From: Desulfobacterales bacterium
GTDB lineage: Bacteria > Desulfobacterota > Desulfobacteria > Desulfobacterales > Desulfobacteraceae
Assembly (NCBI GenBank): GCA_022361535.1
Contig: JAKSAU010000657.1
Span: forward strand, 1 to 11,495
Direction: 5' to 3'
Length of the DNA stretch: 11,495 nucleotides
Shown here: positions 1 to 6,483 of the stretch, piece by piece
How the letters are laid out: each line of letters starts with the position of its first letter
Position numbering within the stretch: the first letter of the stretch is position 1
Translations under genes and position numbers: made by a program
The notes under the pieces: generated by a model
The model's database searches: none
The model's input: only the letters and a program-made list of their open reading frames with translations
Told to the model about the DNA's origin: nothing

Positions 1-482
1 ATGGTGGTGAACATCTCGTTCATATTTTCAATGTCACCTGCCACCCGCGCCACAAGACGGCCCGAGGCATTTTTATCAAAGTAGGCCACAGGCAAATCCG
101 TCATATGACCAAAGAGCCGACATCTAAGATTGAGGATGATCTTCTGGCCTGTATACTCCATGAACATGTTCTGGCAGAAATCCAGGATAAACCCGGCCAG
201 GATCACGGCAGCAAACCCCATACAAAAAGTAGAAAACGTTTTTATTTCAAGGCCAAGGATGGATATGCCCATGTCGCCTACCGGCAGGATAAATCCGTCA
301 ATAGCCTGCTGGGTAAGCCATGGCAGCAGAAGTTCAAATCCTGTGACCATAAAGACCATCAGGGTTGTTAAGCCCAACATCCAGGCATAGGGTTTAACAT
401 ATGGGATCAACTCTTTGGCCAGGGTCAGATCAGCTAAGGAGACCTTTTTTTCTTCGGATGAAAAAACAGCGTTGCTATGCAT
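1..482 (-). CDS. ABC exporter subunit, permease N-terminal part (partial, runs off left edge)
   Basis: This frame is open from an ATG at 482 down to base 1, giving 160 residues with no stop, so the gene continues beyond the window. The visible part is the start of a type-I exporter transmembrane domain: a charged N-terminal tail, a hydrophobic helix at about residues 32-56, a second at about 85-105, then the coupling region with YFDKNASGRL (residues 134-143) and VAGD (147-150), which matches the usual 'FD...GRL..R...D' pattern of MdlB/YheH-like subunits. The start overlaps the stop of the upstream exporter gene by 8 bases (ATGCATAG), suggesting translational coupling. The nucleotide-binding domain is outside the window. 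Since the upstream partner has a degenerate catalytic residue, I expect this subunit to carry the normal Glu. The substrate is unknown; lipids or drugs are family-based guesses. Confidence 0.9.
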   Translation of the reverse strand, partial: MHSNAVFSSEEKKVSLADLTLAKELIPYVKPYAWMLGLTTLMVFMVTGFELLLPWLTQQAIDGFILPVGDMGISILGLEIKTFSTFCMGFAAVILAGFILDFCQNMFMEYTGQKIILNLRCRLFGHMTDLPVAYFDKNASGRLVARVAGDIENMNEMFTT

Positions 483-2214
483 GGGCAGCCTCCTCAGATT
501 GCTGGACCCTGTATGATTCCCTGTAAAACTCATTGGAGGCTTTCAGCGCTTCGTGGGTACCATGATCGACTATTCTACCTTTATCCATAATATAAATTTT
601 ATCGCATCCAGCCAGGGCAGACAGCCTGTGAGAAACCAGAATCATGGTGGATGCCTGGTTCATCCGGCTGATACCTTGGATAACCTGTTCAGCGGTTTTT
701 GTGTCAAGCTGGCTGACCGGGTCATCCAAGAGAATAACAGGTTTTGGGGCAATCAGGGTACGGGCCAGGGCCACCCGCTGTTTTTGCCCCCCGGACAGGG
801 TTACGCCGCGCTCTCCCACCACAGTGGAAAGTCCGTCCGGCATATCTTGTATGGTTTCTTCAAGGCCGCAGATACGTATTATTCGTTCCAGTTTCTCTTG
901 GGTTTCTCTGCCTGACATTTCCCGGCCCATGAGAATGTTTTCTTCAAGGGTGCCGGAAAAAAGAAACGGTTCCTGGGGCATCAGGCTGATATGCTCTCTT
1001 AAGAATTCCGGGTCGAGATCTTTGAGATCATGTTCGTCTATCATCGCTTTGCCTTTTACCGGATCATAGAGCCTGGGAATGAGTTGCAAAAGACTGGTTT
1101 TACCTGAACCGGGCGGCCCTGTAATGCCGATACGGGCTCCTGCCGGTATATCCATGGTAATATCAGACAGGACTTTTACTTTGTTGTCATAGAAAAAGTC
1201 TATATTGGAAAGTTCGATATGGCCTGAAATAAGGTCCGGAGTGTCCGGGGTTTTCGGCGTTTCAATGCCGGACTTTGCGTCCAAAAGGGCCTGGATTCGT
1301 TTAAGAGAAGCCATGCCCCTTTGGAATAAGTTTGTCATCCAGCCAATGGCAATGACCGGCCAGGCAAGGATGCCTAAGTATTGGAGAAAGGCTACAAGCT
1401 CTCCAGGGGTTAATGTCTTTTCCATGACCATATATCCGCCGTACAAGATGATAACTATGGTGGATATATTAAAGAAAAATCCAAGCAATGGACGCAGAAG
1501 GGCATTTATAAATGCACGCTTCAGGTTTTTTTTGAAATAGTCTGTGGCTGCGTGTTCTACTTTCTTTGAGATTACCGGTTCAAAGTTAAAGACCTTGATT
1601 ACCCGGATGCCGAAAAAACCTTCCCTGATTTGCTCGGTCAATGCGGAATAGGCTTCCTGTGCAGTCCGGTGGTAGATGTGCATTTTTTTACCAAGGATTT
1701 TGGTAGCCAAAACCAGAAACGGCATGGGAATAAGGCATAATGCAGTAAGTTTTGGGCTGGTCCAGATCATGATACCGATGCAGGTGCCGCCCAAAAGGAT
1801 GGTGTCCACCATGACGATGAGCCCGAACCCGAAAGCCATGCGGACATGGTTGATGTCCGAGGTGGCGTGGGCCATGATATCGCCGGTTTTGGTTTTATCA
1901 TAATAAGCCATGTCCAAAGACAGCACATGGGCATATAAACTGTCCCGGATGCCTCTTTCAAGATCCCGGGCAGATCCCATGAGCAGCATACGCCATCCAT
2001 ACCTTAAGGCGGCCATAAATAAACCAAGCCCGACAATGGCCAGGCATTGTACAAGCAGCACCTGGCGGTCGGCATTGGCTTGGGCCAGGGTGTCAACGGC
2101 ATGTTTGATGATCTGTGGGATGACAAGCTGGGACAGGTCCACCACGATCATACATAAAAGGCCTAAAAGTATTTTAAGGAAGTTTTTTTTAAAATAAGGA
2201 AGAATGAGTTTCAC
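475..2214 (-). CDS. ABC exporter subunit, fused permease/ATPase with degenerate catalytic site (MdlA/YheI-like)
   Basis: This is a half-transporter of 579 residues: an N-terminal six-helix membrane domain (about 1-310) and a C-terminal ATPase (about 330-570). Numbered from the chosen start, Walker A is GPPGSGKTS at 366-374, the Q-loop Gln is 414, the signature LSGGQ is 473-477, Walker B ends at Asp497 and the switch His is 529. The residue after Walker B is Asp498, not the catalytic Glu. That is typical of one half of heterodimeric exporters, whose partner supplies the active site; the overlapping downstream gene is the obvious partner. The frame extends to a GTG at 2250, but no Shine-Dalgarno precedes it. 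The GTG at 2214 has GGAG (2222-2225) seven bases upstream and gives an N-terminus like MdlA, so I prefer it. The family exports lipids, drugs or peptides; the substrate cannot be read from sequence. Confidence 0.93.
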   Translation of the reverse strand: MKLILPYFKKNFLKILLGLLCMIVVDLSQLVIPQIIKHAVDTLAQANADRQVLLVQCLAIVGLGLFMAALRYGWRMLLMGSARDLERGIRDSLYAHVLSLDMAYYDKTKTGDIMAHATSDINHVRMAFGFGLIVMVDTILLGGTCIGIMIWTSPKLTALCLIPMPFLVLATKILGKKMHIYHRTAQEAYSALTEQIREGFFGIRVIKVFNFEPVISKKVEHAATDYFKKNLKRAFINALLRPLLGFFFNISTIVIILYGGYMVMEKTLTPGELVAFLQYLGILAWPVIAIGWMTNLFQRGMASLKRIQALLDAKSGIETPKTPDTPDLISGHIELSNIDFFYDNKVKVLSDITMDIPAGARIGITGPPGSGKTSLLQLIPRLYDPVKGKAMIDEHDLKDLDPEFLREHISLMPQEPFLFSGTLEENILMGREMSGRETQEKLERIIRICGLEETIQDMPDGLSTVVGERGVTLSGGQKQRVALARTLIAPKPVILLDDPVSQLDTKTAEQVIQGISRMNQASTMILVSHRLSALAGCDKIYIMDKGRIVDHGTHEALKASNEFYRESYRVQQSEEAAHA

Positions 2215-2267
2215 ATGCCTGCTCCGAACAAGACCTGAAAAATTAGTCACAACCGCAAATTTTTTTA

Positions 2268-2295
2268 AAGATAAGACAGGCTATGGTGATTTCAA
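2268..2295 (-). promoter_or_regulatory. possible sigma-70 promoter of the ABC exporter pair
   Basis: Read on the minus strand, TTGAAA (2295-2290) is followed after 16 bases by TATCTT (2273-2268), matching the -35 at five and the -10 at four of six positions. Transcription would begin near 2261, leaving a leader of about 47 bases before the GTG at 2214. The assignment rests on consensus match and position only. Confidence 0.35.
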
Positions 2296-2379
2296 TGTGT
2301 GGAGTGGGTTATCTTTTTTATATTTCATCTGTGTTGTATGTCCATTACAAAAGTTATTGCATTTGCATGTATCTATACC

Positions 2380-2458
2380 GGCTTGTTTATCCTAAGAAAC
2401 GGCTGCCGAATTTTTTCCAAAAATACGTCTGATGCCTTTTTCTTAGGACAAACAAGCC
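2380..2458. repeat. 20-bp inverted repeat with 39-base spacer
   Basis: The left arm (2380-2399, GGCTTGTTTATCCTAAGAAA) and right arm (2439-2458) are reverse complements at 19 of 20 positions; the exception is an A/C difference that can be a G-U wobble in one RNA strand. The spacer is 2400-2438. No T-run follows either arm, so it is not an ordinary intrinsic terminator. No target-site duplication is visible at the ends, so a miniature transposon is not supported. It lies between the PilZ gene stop (2523) and the exporter promoter candidate. A transcript-stabilising hairpin, a decayed element or a protein-binding site are all possible. Confidence 0.7.
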
Positions 2459-2522
2459 TGAGTGCTAAAGTTAAATGGGGTCGGTCGCCTTGTTAATTAG
2501 TTTTAAAGGCAATGAAAATTTA

Positions 2523-3533
2523 TCAGTGTTTTGGAGATGCCAATTCCATAACCGTATGGGCTGGGATGGGTTTGTGGAACTTGAAGTTGACCAGGTATTC
2601 ATTAAAAAGCTGGTTATGGACACTGATGATCCGGCCGGTTGGTTCGGGAGCGTCTTTTGCATCATCGGTCTGGATTTTAATCTGGGCTTGCTGGCCTAAA
2701 AGCATTCTGGCTGTCTCTCTGGTGGATTTGCGAAAGGAAAAAGAAAGGCCGCCCTGGGAAATATCTTCCAGCATGCCGTAAAAAGGAAACTGGGCAGGTT
2801 GACCGTCAGCTTTAATAATGTGGACGGCAGCTTTCCCGTTTAGACGGAACCGGTCGTACTGGCGTCGCTCGGCAGACTTGTTTTCTAAGATATCTTCTAT
2901 TTTATTTTTAATGAGCGATGCACAAATGGTTTCCAGTTTTCCGTCGAGTCCGGGGTGCTTTTTTACGAGTTGATCCCATTGTTTTCTTTCCAGGTAGTGG
3001 AAGGTGACAGGGCCTTTGGTCATTATTGTCACGGTTGCGTAACTGATGTTGAAAAAAGACTTGAATCCGACAGGTTCTCCTTTGCCGGTCTCTTTTAAAA
3101 ACATCTCTTTATTGTCTTTTTCAAAGAAGACTCTAAGGACGCCTGCATCAACAAAGAACAGCCTGTTGTTTACCCGGCCTTGCTGGATGATCATTTTATC
3201 AGGACTCAGGTCTATTTTCTTTAATGAAAAATAAAGATCATTGGCTTCTTCTTCACTCAATTGGGTATAGATGGCGTGCCAGACCCTTTTGTGATACTGG
3301 TCTATGGATTTAGCCTTCTCAGATTCAATGATTTCAGCAGCTTTGATGATCTCATTTAAAGCCAGAGAATTAACTTCCATGATCTGCTGCCTTAATTCCT
3401 CTGCTTCTTGGAATTTTTTTGCCTTTGAACAGGCCACGACCATGTCAAATAAAAGTGCCACAGCTTCATCTTTTCTTTTTTGATCAATCAGTCTCTGGAC
3501 TTTGGCTTTATTTTCCATAAGGTCAGTTGTCAT
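2523..3533 (-). CDS. Cyclic-nucleotide-binding-like plus PilZ domain protein (putative c-di-GMP receptor)
   Basis: Three parts are visible in this 336-residue protein. Residues 1-95 are helical and charged, resembling a helical-repeat or coiled module. Residues about 96-200 look like a cyclic-nucleotide-binding beta-roll (IIQQGRVNNRLFFVDAGVLRVFF at 115-137), but the usual phosphate-binding cassette with its Glu and Arg is not recognisable, so cAMP binding is doubtful. Residues about 220-330 are a PilZ domain with both c-di-GMP motifs: R224-QYD-R228 and D257-I-S259-QG-G262. No membrane segment or DNA-binding helix-turn-helix is seen, so it is probably a cytoplasmic c-di-GMP-responsive protein. 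The frame extends to an ATG at 3617, but the ATG at 3533 has AGGAG (3544-3540) six bases upstream, and the 3617 start has none. It may control motility, surface or export functions; its targets are unknown. Confidence 0.88.
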   Translation of the reverse strand: MTTDLMENKAKVQRLIDQKRKDEAVALLFDMVVACSKAKKFQEAEELRQQIMEVNSLALNEIIKAAEIIESEKAKSIDQYHKRVWHAIYTQLSEEEANDLYFSLKKIDLSPDKMIIQQGRVNNRLFFVDAGVLRVFFEKDNKEMFLKETGKGEPVGFKSFFNISYATVTIMTKGPVTFHYLERKQWDQLVKKHPGLDGKLETICASLIKNKIEDILENKSAERRQYDRFRLNGKAAVHIIKADGQPAQFPFYGMLEDISQGGLSFSFRKSTRETARMLLGQQAQIKIQTDDAKDAPEPTGRIISVHNQLFNEYLVNFKFHKPIPAHTVMELASPKH

Positions 3534-3551
3534 AGAAAGCTCCTGTATTAT

Positions 3552-3570
3552 ATCCCTTCTTGTTAGGGAT
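3552..3570. promoter_or_regulatory. small palindrome ATCCCT-N7-AGGGAT upstream of the PilZ gene
   Basis: Perfect 6-base arms at 3552-3557 and 3565-3570 flank a 7-base spacer, 19 bases upstream of the ATG at 3533. The left arm abuts a TATAAT on the minus strand (3552-3547). It could be an operator or a short leader hairpin. A similar TCCCT/AGGGA pair lies at 6373-6390. Confidence 0.3.
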
Positions 3571-3785
3571 CGCTTGTATTCTTGTACCTGATAGAGAACC
3601 CATAGCAGATCAGGCATGGTAATTCAAATCAAAATAAGGATGTTCTTTACCCATTTTTGAAAAAAATTAATATTTGCTTGTATATTGTTCTTTAAAATGG
3701 TGGCTAAACGGTGAAAGGGATATCAATTTATTAAAGAAGTACTGGTGCTGGAACAGGCCGTTATCTTAATAAAAATGAGAGGACA

Positions 3786-3847
3786 TTGCCCTGGCTATCC
3801 CCTTTATTCTATGGTATTTTGGGCCTCTTAAATTGGATGCAGGGCAA
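3786..3847. repeat. inverted repeat upstream of the iclR-type gene
   Basis: TTGCCCTG (3786-3793) and CAGGGCAA (3840-3847) are perfect 8-base complements. Inside them ATCC (3797-3800) pairs with GGAT (3835-3838), giving a 12-bp stem with a small asymmetric internal loop. It ends 31 bases before the GTG at 3879 and 73 before the ATG at 3921. IclR proteins often regulate their own genes, so an operator or a leader hairpin is plausible; this is inference. Confidence 0.45.
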
Positions 3848-3920
3848 GTAGTACAGCCCGTGATATAACGAAACAGGAGTGACCACAGGTACAATTAAGT
3901 ACCGGATCAATCGAGCATTT

Positions 3921-4715
3921 ATGATACCTCAAAAAAAGTCCCAGGGCCGGACAATCCAATCTGTTGAGCGGTCCATCAAAGCATTATTGCTTTTTTTTGA
4001 AGATGACCAGGAACTTGGCATAAAAGATTTTGCCCGGAAATTGGATCTGCCGAAACCTACAATTTACAGCCTGGTCAATACCATGACGCAGTACCAGCTG
4101 CTGGAGCAGAATCCTGAGAATTCCAAATATCGCTTAGGGCCGGTGTTGTTTCGTTTGGGACTTCAGTACGCCCGGCAGTCAGATGTTTTGTCAACGGTCG
4201 GTGTTTGGACTGAACGCCTGTGCTATAAGTTTAGCCAGTCCGTGAATGTCTGCATGCTTATGAGCGGCCAGGTGGTTGTAGTTTATAAGGCTGATCCGGA
4301 TCAGGTTGTTATTTCCTATCCGGATGCGGGTACAGTGGTACCTGTACATAATACGGCCAATGGAAAAATTCTTTTGGCCTATGCTGACCCGGACGTCCGA
4401 GATGCAATACTATCCGATTATGATTTTTTCAAATCCACACCCCATACCATTACGGATAGGGCAAAGTTTGAAAAAGAATTGGAACGCGTAGAAAAAGAAG
4501 GGATCAGCTTCAACCGCCAGGAAGGAGTGTCCGGTATACATGCAATGGCAGGCCCCATTTTTAACCATACAGGGCAGGTGATTGCCTCCTTTGCCATATC
4601 CGGGAACCCGGATTATTTTAAAACAAATGAATCCCGTCTGGTGGGAGAAGTGAAAAAGACCGCAAAGTCCATATCCAAGCAACTGGGGTATGCCGGTATT
4701 ATATATGGTATCTGA
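3921..4715 (+). CDS. IclR-family transcriptional regulator
   Basis: This 264-residue protein has the two-domain IclR layout. An N-terminal winged helix-turn-helix spans about residues 10-72 (IQSVERSIKALLLF, then the recognition region DLPKPTIYSLVNTM at 42-55). A C-terminal effector-binding domain spans about 80-258, with the family signatures PVHNTANGKILLAY (141-154) and GVSGIHAMAGPIF (202-214). Such proteins bind a small aromatic or organic acid and repress or activate nearby catabolic or transport genes; the ligand cannot be read from sequence, and no catabolic operon is in view. The start is uncertain. The frame reaches a GTG at 3879, but the AGGAG there runs directly into that GTG with no spacing; the ATG at 3921 has only a weak GAG before it. 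The 264-residue form matches the family's usual length and N-terminus. A terminator-like hairpin follows the stop. Confidence 0.92.
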   Translation: MIPQKKSQGRTIQSVERSIKALLLFFEDDQELGIKDFARKLDLPKPTIYSLVNTMTQYQLLEQNPENSKYRLGPVLFRLGLQYARQSDVLSTVGVWTERLCYKFSQSVNVCMLMSGQVVVVYKADPDQVVISYPDAGTVVPVHNTANGKILLAYADPDVRDAILSDYDFFKSTPHTITDRAKFEKELERVEKEGISFNRQEGVSGIHAMAGPIFNHTGQVIASFAISGNPDYFKTNESRLVGEVKKTAKSISKQLGYAGIIYGI

Positions 4716-4737
4716 TTTTTAAGCAGGCATTTTATGT

Positions 4738-4763
4738 GCCCTAACCTTGGGTCAGGCTTTTTT
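4738..4763 (+). terminator. probable intrinsic terminator of the iclR-type gene
   Basis: A short hairpin (4738-4757, GCCCTAACC then TTG then GGTCAGGC, with one mismatch and one bulge) is followed by a run of six T at 4758-4763. It begins 22 bases after the IclR stop, the expected place. Confidence 0.6.
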
Positions 4764-4811
4764 GAAAAAACCGGAACAGTGCCTGAAAATTAATGCCTTT
4801 TTCCACCTGGC

Positions 4812-4872
4812 CTCGTTATCCTAAACGCTTTACAAGCTTAGCCTGGCCGGATAAAGCGAGAATGCGTTTGGG
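4812..4872. repeat. overlapping, mutually exclusive hairpins in a convergent gap
   Basis: Three stems compete here. CTCGTTATCC (4812-4821) pairs with GGATAA..CGAG (4849-4860, two-base bulge). CCTAAACGC (4820-4828) pairs with GCGTTTGGG (4864-4872) with one T-G wobble. CGCTTTA (4826-4832) pairs with TAAAGCG (4852-4858). The region lies between the convergent IclR and NifX-type genes. It may help terminate the minus-strand transcript or be a dispersed palindromic repeat. No gene is seen in 4716-4886. Confidence 0.4.
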
Positions 4873-4886
4873 CAGGATTAAATAGC

Positions 4887-5288
4887 CTAATTTATCGGTT
4901 TTAGCAAAGTACTGTGATGACCGCACCCGCCGTTGTGTCCTCCACAGGTATGTGCCATGGTCATTTCAGTTAGATTGCCTTGAGAAAAACGTTCAATGTT
5001 CTCCCGAATATCGCCTTGGCATGCCTTATACACTTTTATGCCCTTATTGTTCAGCCCTTTGATGGCACCGCCGCCAATACCGCCTACAATAACTGCATCC
5101 ACCATTTTACCGTTCAGGGCTTTCATGGGATTGCATTGGCCGTGAATATGGTCCAGGTCTTTGTTATTGATGGTTGAACTGGTATTTTCTTGGGTATCAA
5201 CCACAACAAAGTAAGGCGCAGAGCCGAAGTGGCCAAATATTTTGCTGTCCAGACCGTTGTCTGATTTAACTGGAAAACATAATTTCAT
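4887..5288 (-). CDS. NifX/NafY-type dinitrogenase cofactor family protein with Cys/His tail
   Basis: The 133-residue protein fits the NifX/NifB-C-terminal/NafY fold (PF02579 type). It has MKLCFPVKSDNGLDSKIFGHFGSAPYF-like residues at the start, the glycine-rich GGIGGGAIKGLNNKGIKVY at 69-87, and a short C-terminal tail rich in metal ligands: His113, Cys115, His118, Cys122, His124, His125. Family members carry or hand over iron-sulfur or iron-molybdenum cluster precursors; many, as here, are encoded away from nif genes and have no proven role. GGAG lies eight bases before the ATG, a good start. It lies 35 bases downstream of the EamA transporter gene on the same strand and may be co-transcribed with it. 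The tail suggests metal binding, but no nitrogenase gene is in view, so a nitrogen-fixation role is not claimed. Confidence 0.85.
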   Translation of the reverse strand: MKLCFPVKSDNGLDSKIFGHFGSAPYFVVVDTQENTSSTINNKDLDHIHGQCNPMKALNGKMVDAVIVGGIGGGAIKGLNNKGIKVYKACQGDIRENIERFSQGNLTEMTMAHTCGGHNGGCGHHSTLLKPIN

Positions 5289-5323
5289 GTTTTAATCTCC
5301 ATTGTTTTGGAAGGTTATAAAGA

Positions 5324-6253
5324 TCAGGGTTGTGAAGAAGACGAAACAGTTATGTTACTGTCTGATGTACTAGACCGGTCCTGGGTAAGGATAACACCTG
5401 CAAGCACTACAGCAGAGGCCATGTATTGAATTGCAGTAAACTTTTCTCCTAAAATCAAGCCGCTCATAATCAGGCAGATTACAGGTATCAGGTTGACAAA
5501 TGCTGTGGCCTGGCTGGCCGGAATTCGGCTAACACCAAAATTATAGCATCCATATGCCCCGATGGTGACCACTGCGCCAAGGTAAATGATAGCCCAAAAA
5601 GATACCGGATCCACATGTGTGGGAAGCTGTGTACTTGGCAAAAAAAGCAGGGGTAAATAAAATAAAGCCCCGGAAAATGCCTGGATATAGGCCAGAAAAA
5701 AAGGTTTATATCTGGGTGTCAATTTTTTTAATGTCAGGGCGTATCCGGTAGTGCAGACCATGGCCAGAAATTCTAAAAAGTTTCCTAAAAGAGGATTGGG
5801 TCCATGGGGTGTGGAAGGTGATGACAGGCTGAGCCACAGGGCACCGCTTGCAGCTATAATAAACCCGGTACAGGTACGGGCACTCAAATGCTCTTTTAAG
5901 AACACCCAGGCACCAATGGCCGTCATAAGGGGCATCATGGTTGTAATCATTCCCGCCTGGGAGGCTGAGGTATAGTGCAGGGCCTTGATTTCAAAAAGGA
6001 AATAAAAACAAGGTTCGCACAGGGCCATAAGTGCAATATACTTTGCATCCTTTAACCGGATTTTCGGAACGTTTTTAAATGCAACAGGATAAAATACAAC
6101 ACAGAGGCTTGCAATGAGCATGCGCCCGAATACAACTACCATGGGGTCATAGGCCCTAAGTGCCAATTTCTGGGCAACAAAGGTGCTTGCCCAAAGCACC
6201 ATGGCAATGAGCAGAACAATATAAGCGGCAGCTCTTGGGTTTCTATTTTTCAC
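5324..6253 (-). CDS. EamA/DMT-family inner-membrane permease
   Basis: This protein of 309 residues is almost wholly hydrophobic, with about ten transmembrane helices arranged as two EamA repeats. The first repeat begins with YIVLLIAMVLWASTFVAQKLAL and contains YTSASQAGMITTMMPL, a typical end of the first EamA half. The second repeat begins near GNFLEFLAMVCTTGYAL and contains RIPASQATAFVNLIPV, its counterpart, followed by the GLILGEKFTAIQY helix pair. DMT permeases export or import metabolites such as amino acids; substrate cannot be inferred. The frame extends to an ATG at 6295 without a Shine-Dalgarno. The GTG at 6253 has AGGGG five bases upstream and begins just before the first helix, so I prefer it, with moderate certainty. 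The tail after the last helix is Ser-rich (SSTSDSNITVSSSSQP). The NifX-type gene follows after 35 bases. Confidence 0.9.
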   Translation of the reverse strand: MKNRNPRAAAYIVLLIAMVLWASTFVAQKLALRAYDPMVVVFGRMLIASLCVVFYPVAFKNVPKIRLKDAKYIALMALCEPCFYFLFEIKALHYTSASQAGMITTMMPLMTAIGAWVFLKEHLSARTCTGFIIAASGALWLSLSSPSTPHGPNPLLGNFLEFLAMVCTTGYALTLKKLTPRYKPFFLAYIQAFSGALFYLPLLFLPSTQLPTHVDPVSFWAIIYLGAVVTIGAYGCYNFGVSRIPASQATAFVNLIPVICLIMSGLILGEKFTAIQYMASAVVLAGVILTQDRSSTSDSNITVSSSSQP

Positions 6254-6372
6254 AATCACCCCTAAATCAAGGTTAAAAGCAGACCCTAATATCATTTTTC
6301 AGGGGTAACTAAAAGAGATAAATCATGGCATAGCAGTGCTAATGTGTTTCGCATTTGCAGAAAGGCCCGTTT

Positions 6373-6390
6373 TTCCCTAAAAAAAGGGAA
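6373..6390. promoter_or_regulatory. palindrome TTCCCT-N6-AGGGAA
   Basis: Perfect 6-base arms (6373-6378 and 6385-6390) flank six A, 12 bases before a good -35 (6402). It resembles the ATCCCT-N7-AGGGAT site at 3552-3570, but the spacing differs by one. It could be an operator for the EamA gene, the 173-residue gene, or both. Confidence 0.3.
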
Positions 6391-6401
6391 TCAGGTGTAT
6401 T

Positions 6402-6430
6402 TTGACAGATGCTGTTCAGATACTTAATTT
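6402..6430 (+). promoter_or_regulatory. possible sigma-70 promoter for the 173-residue membrane protein gene
   Basis: A perfect TTGACA (6402-6407) is followed after 17 bases by TAATTT (6425-6430), a weak -10 with three of six matches. Transcription would start near 6437, 47 bases before the ATG at 6484. The -35 is convincing; the -10 is not. Confidence 0.4.
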
Positions 6431-6483
6431 ATTGAAGAATCTCCCAATAAAATAGATGTGTTAAATCATCGGGAAGGTGAATT

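Larger units (their letters stand above)
3534..3920. other. divergent intergenic region between PilZ gene and iclR-type gene
   Basis: These 387 bases contain no convincing gene. They hold the divergent control regions of two genes: the small palindrome at 3552-3570 near the PilZ start and a larger inverted repeat at 3786-3847 near the IclR start. The middle (about 3650-3740) is AT-rich. I found no good -35/-10 pair for the iclR-type gene. A 16-codon ATG frame at 3776 has no ribosome-binding site and is not called. Confidence 0.6.

Noticed and set aside
105..371. Plus-strand 88-codon open frame
   Set aside because: It is the shadow of the left-edge ABC exporter gene, whose minus-strand translation has clear family motifs.
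2380..2458. Integron attC site or miniature transposon
   Set aside because: No GTTRRRY/RYYYAAC core sites, no target-site duplication, and no integrase or transposase nearby.
3547..3552. Perfect TATAAT on the minus strand before the PilZ gene
   Set aside because: It is only 14 bases from the ATG, so transcription would start within the ribosome-binding site, and no -35 lies at 16-18 bases. It is not called as the promoter.
3534..3617. N-terminal extension of the PilZ protein to the ATG at 3617
   Set aside because: No ribosome-binding site at 3617, whereas AGGAG precedes 3533 at good spacing.
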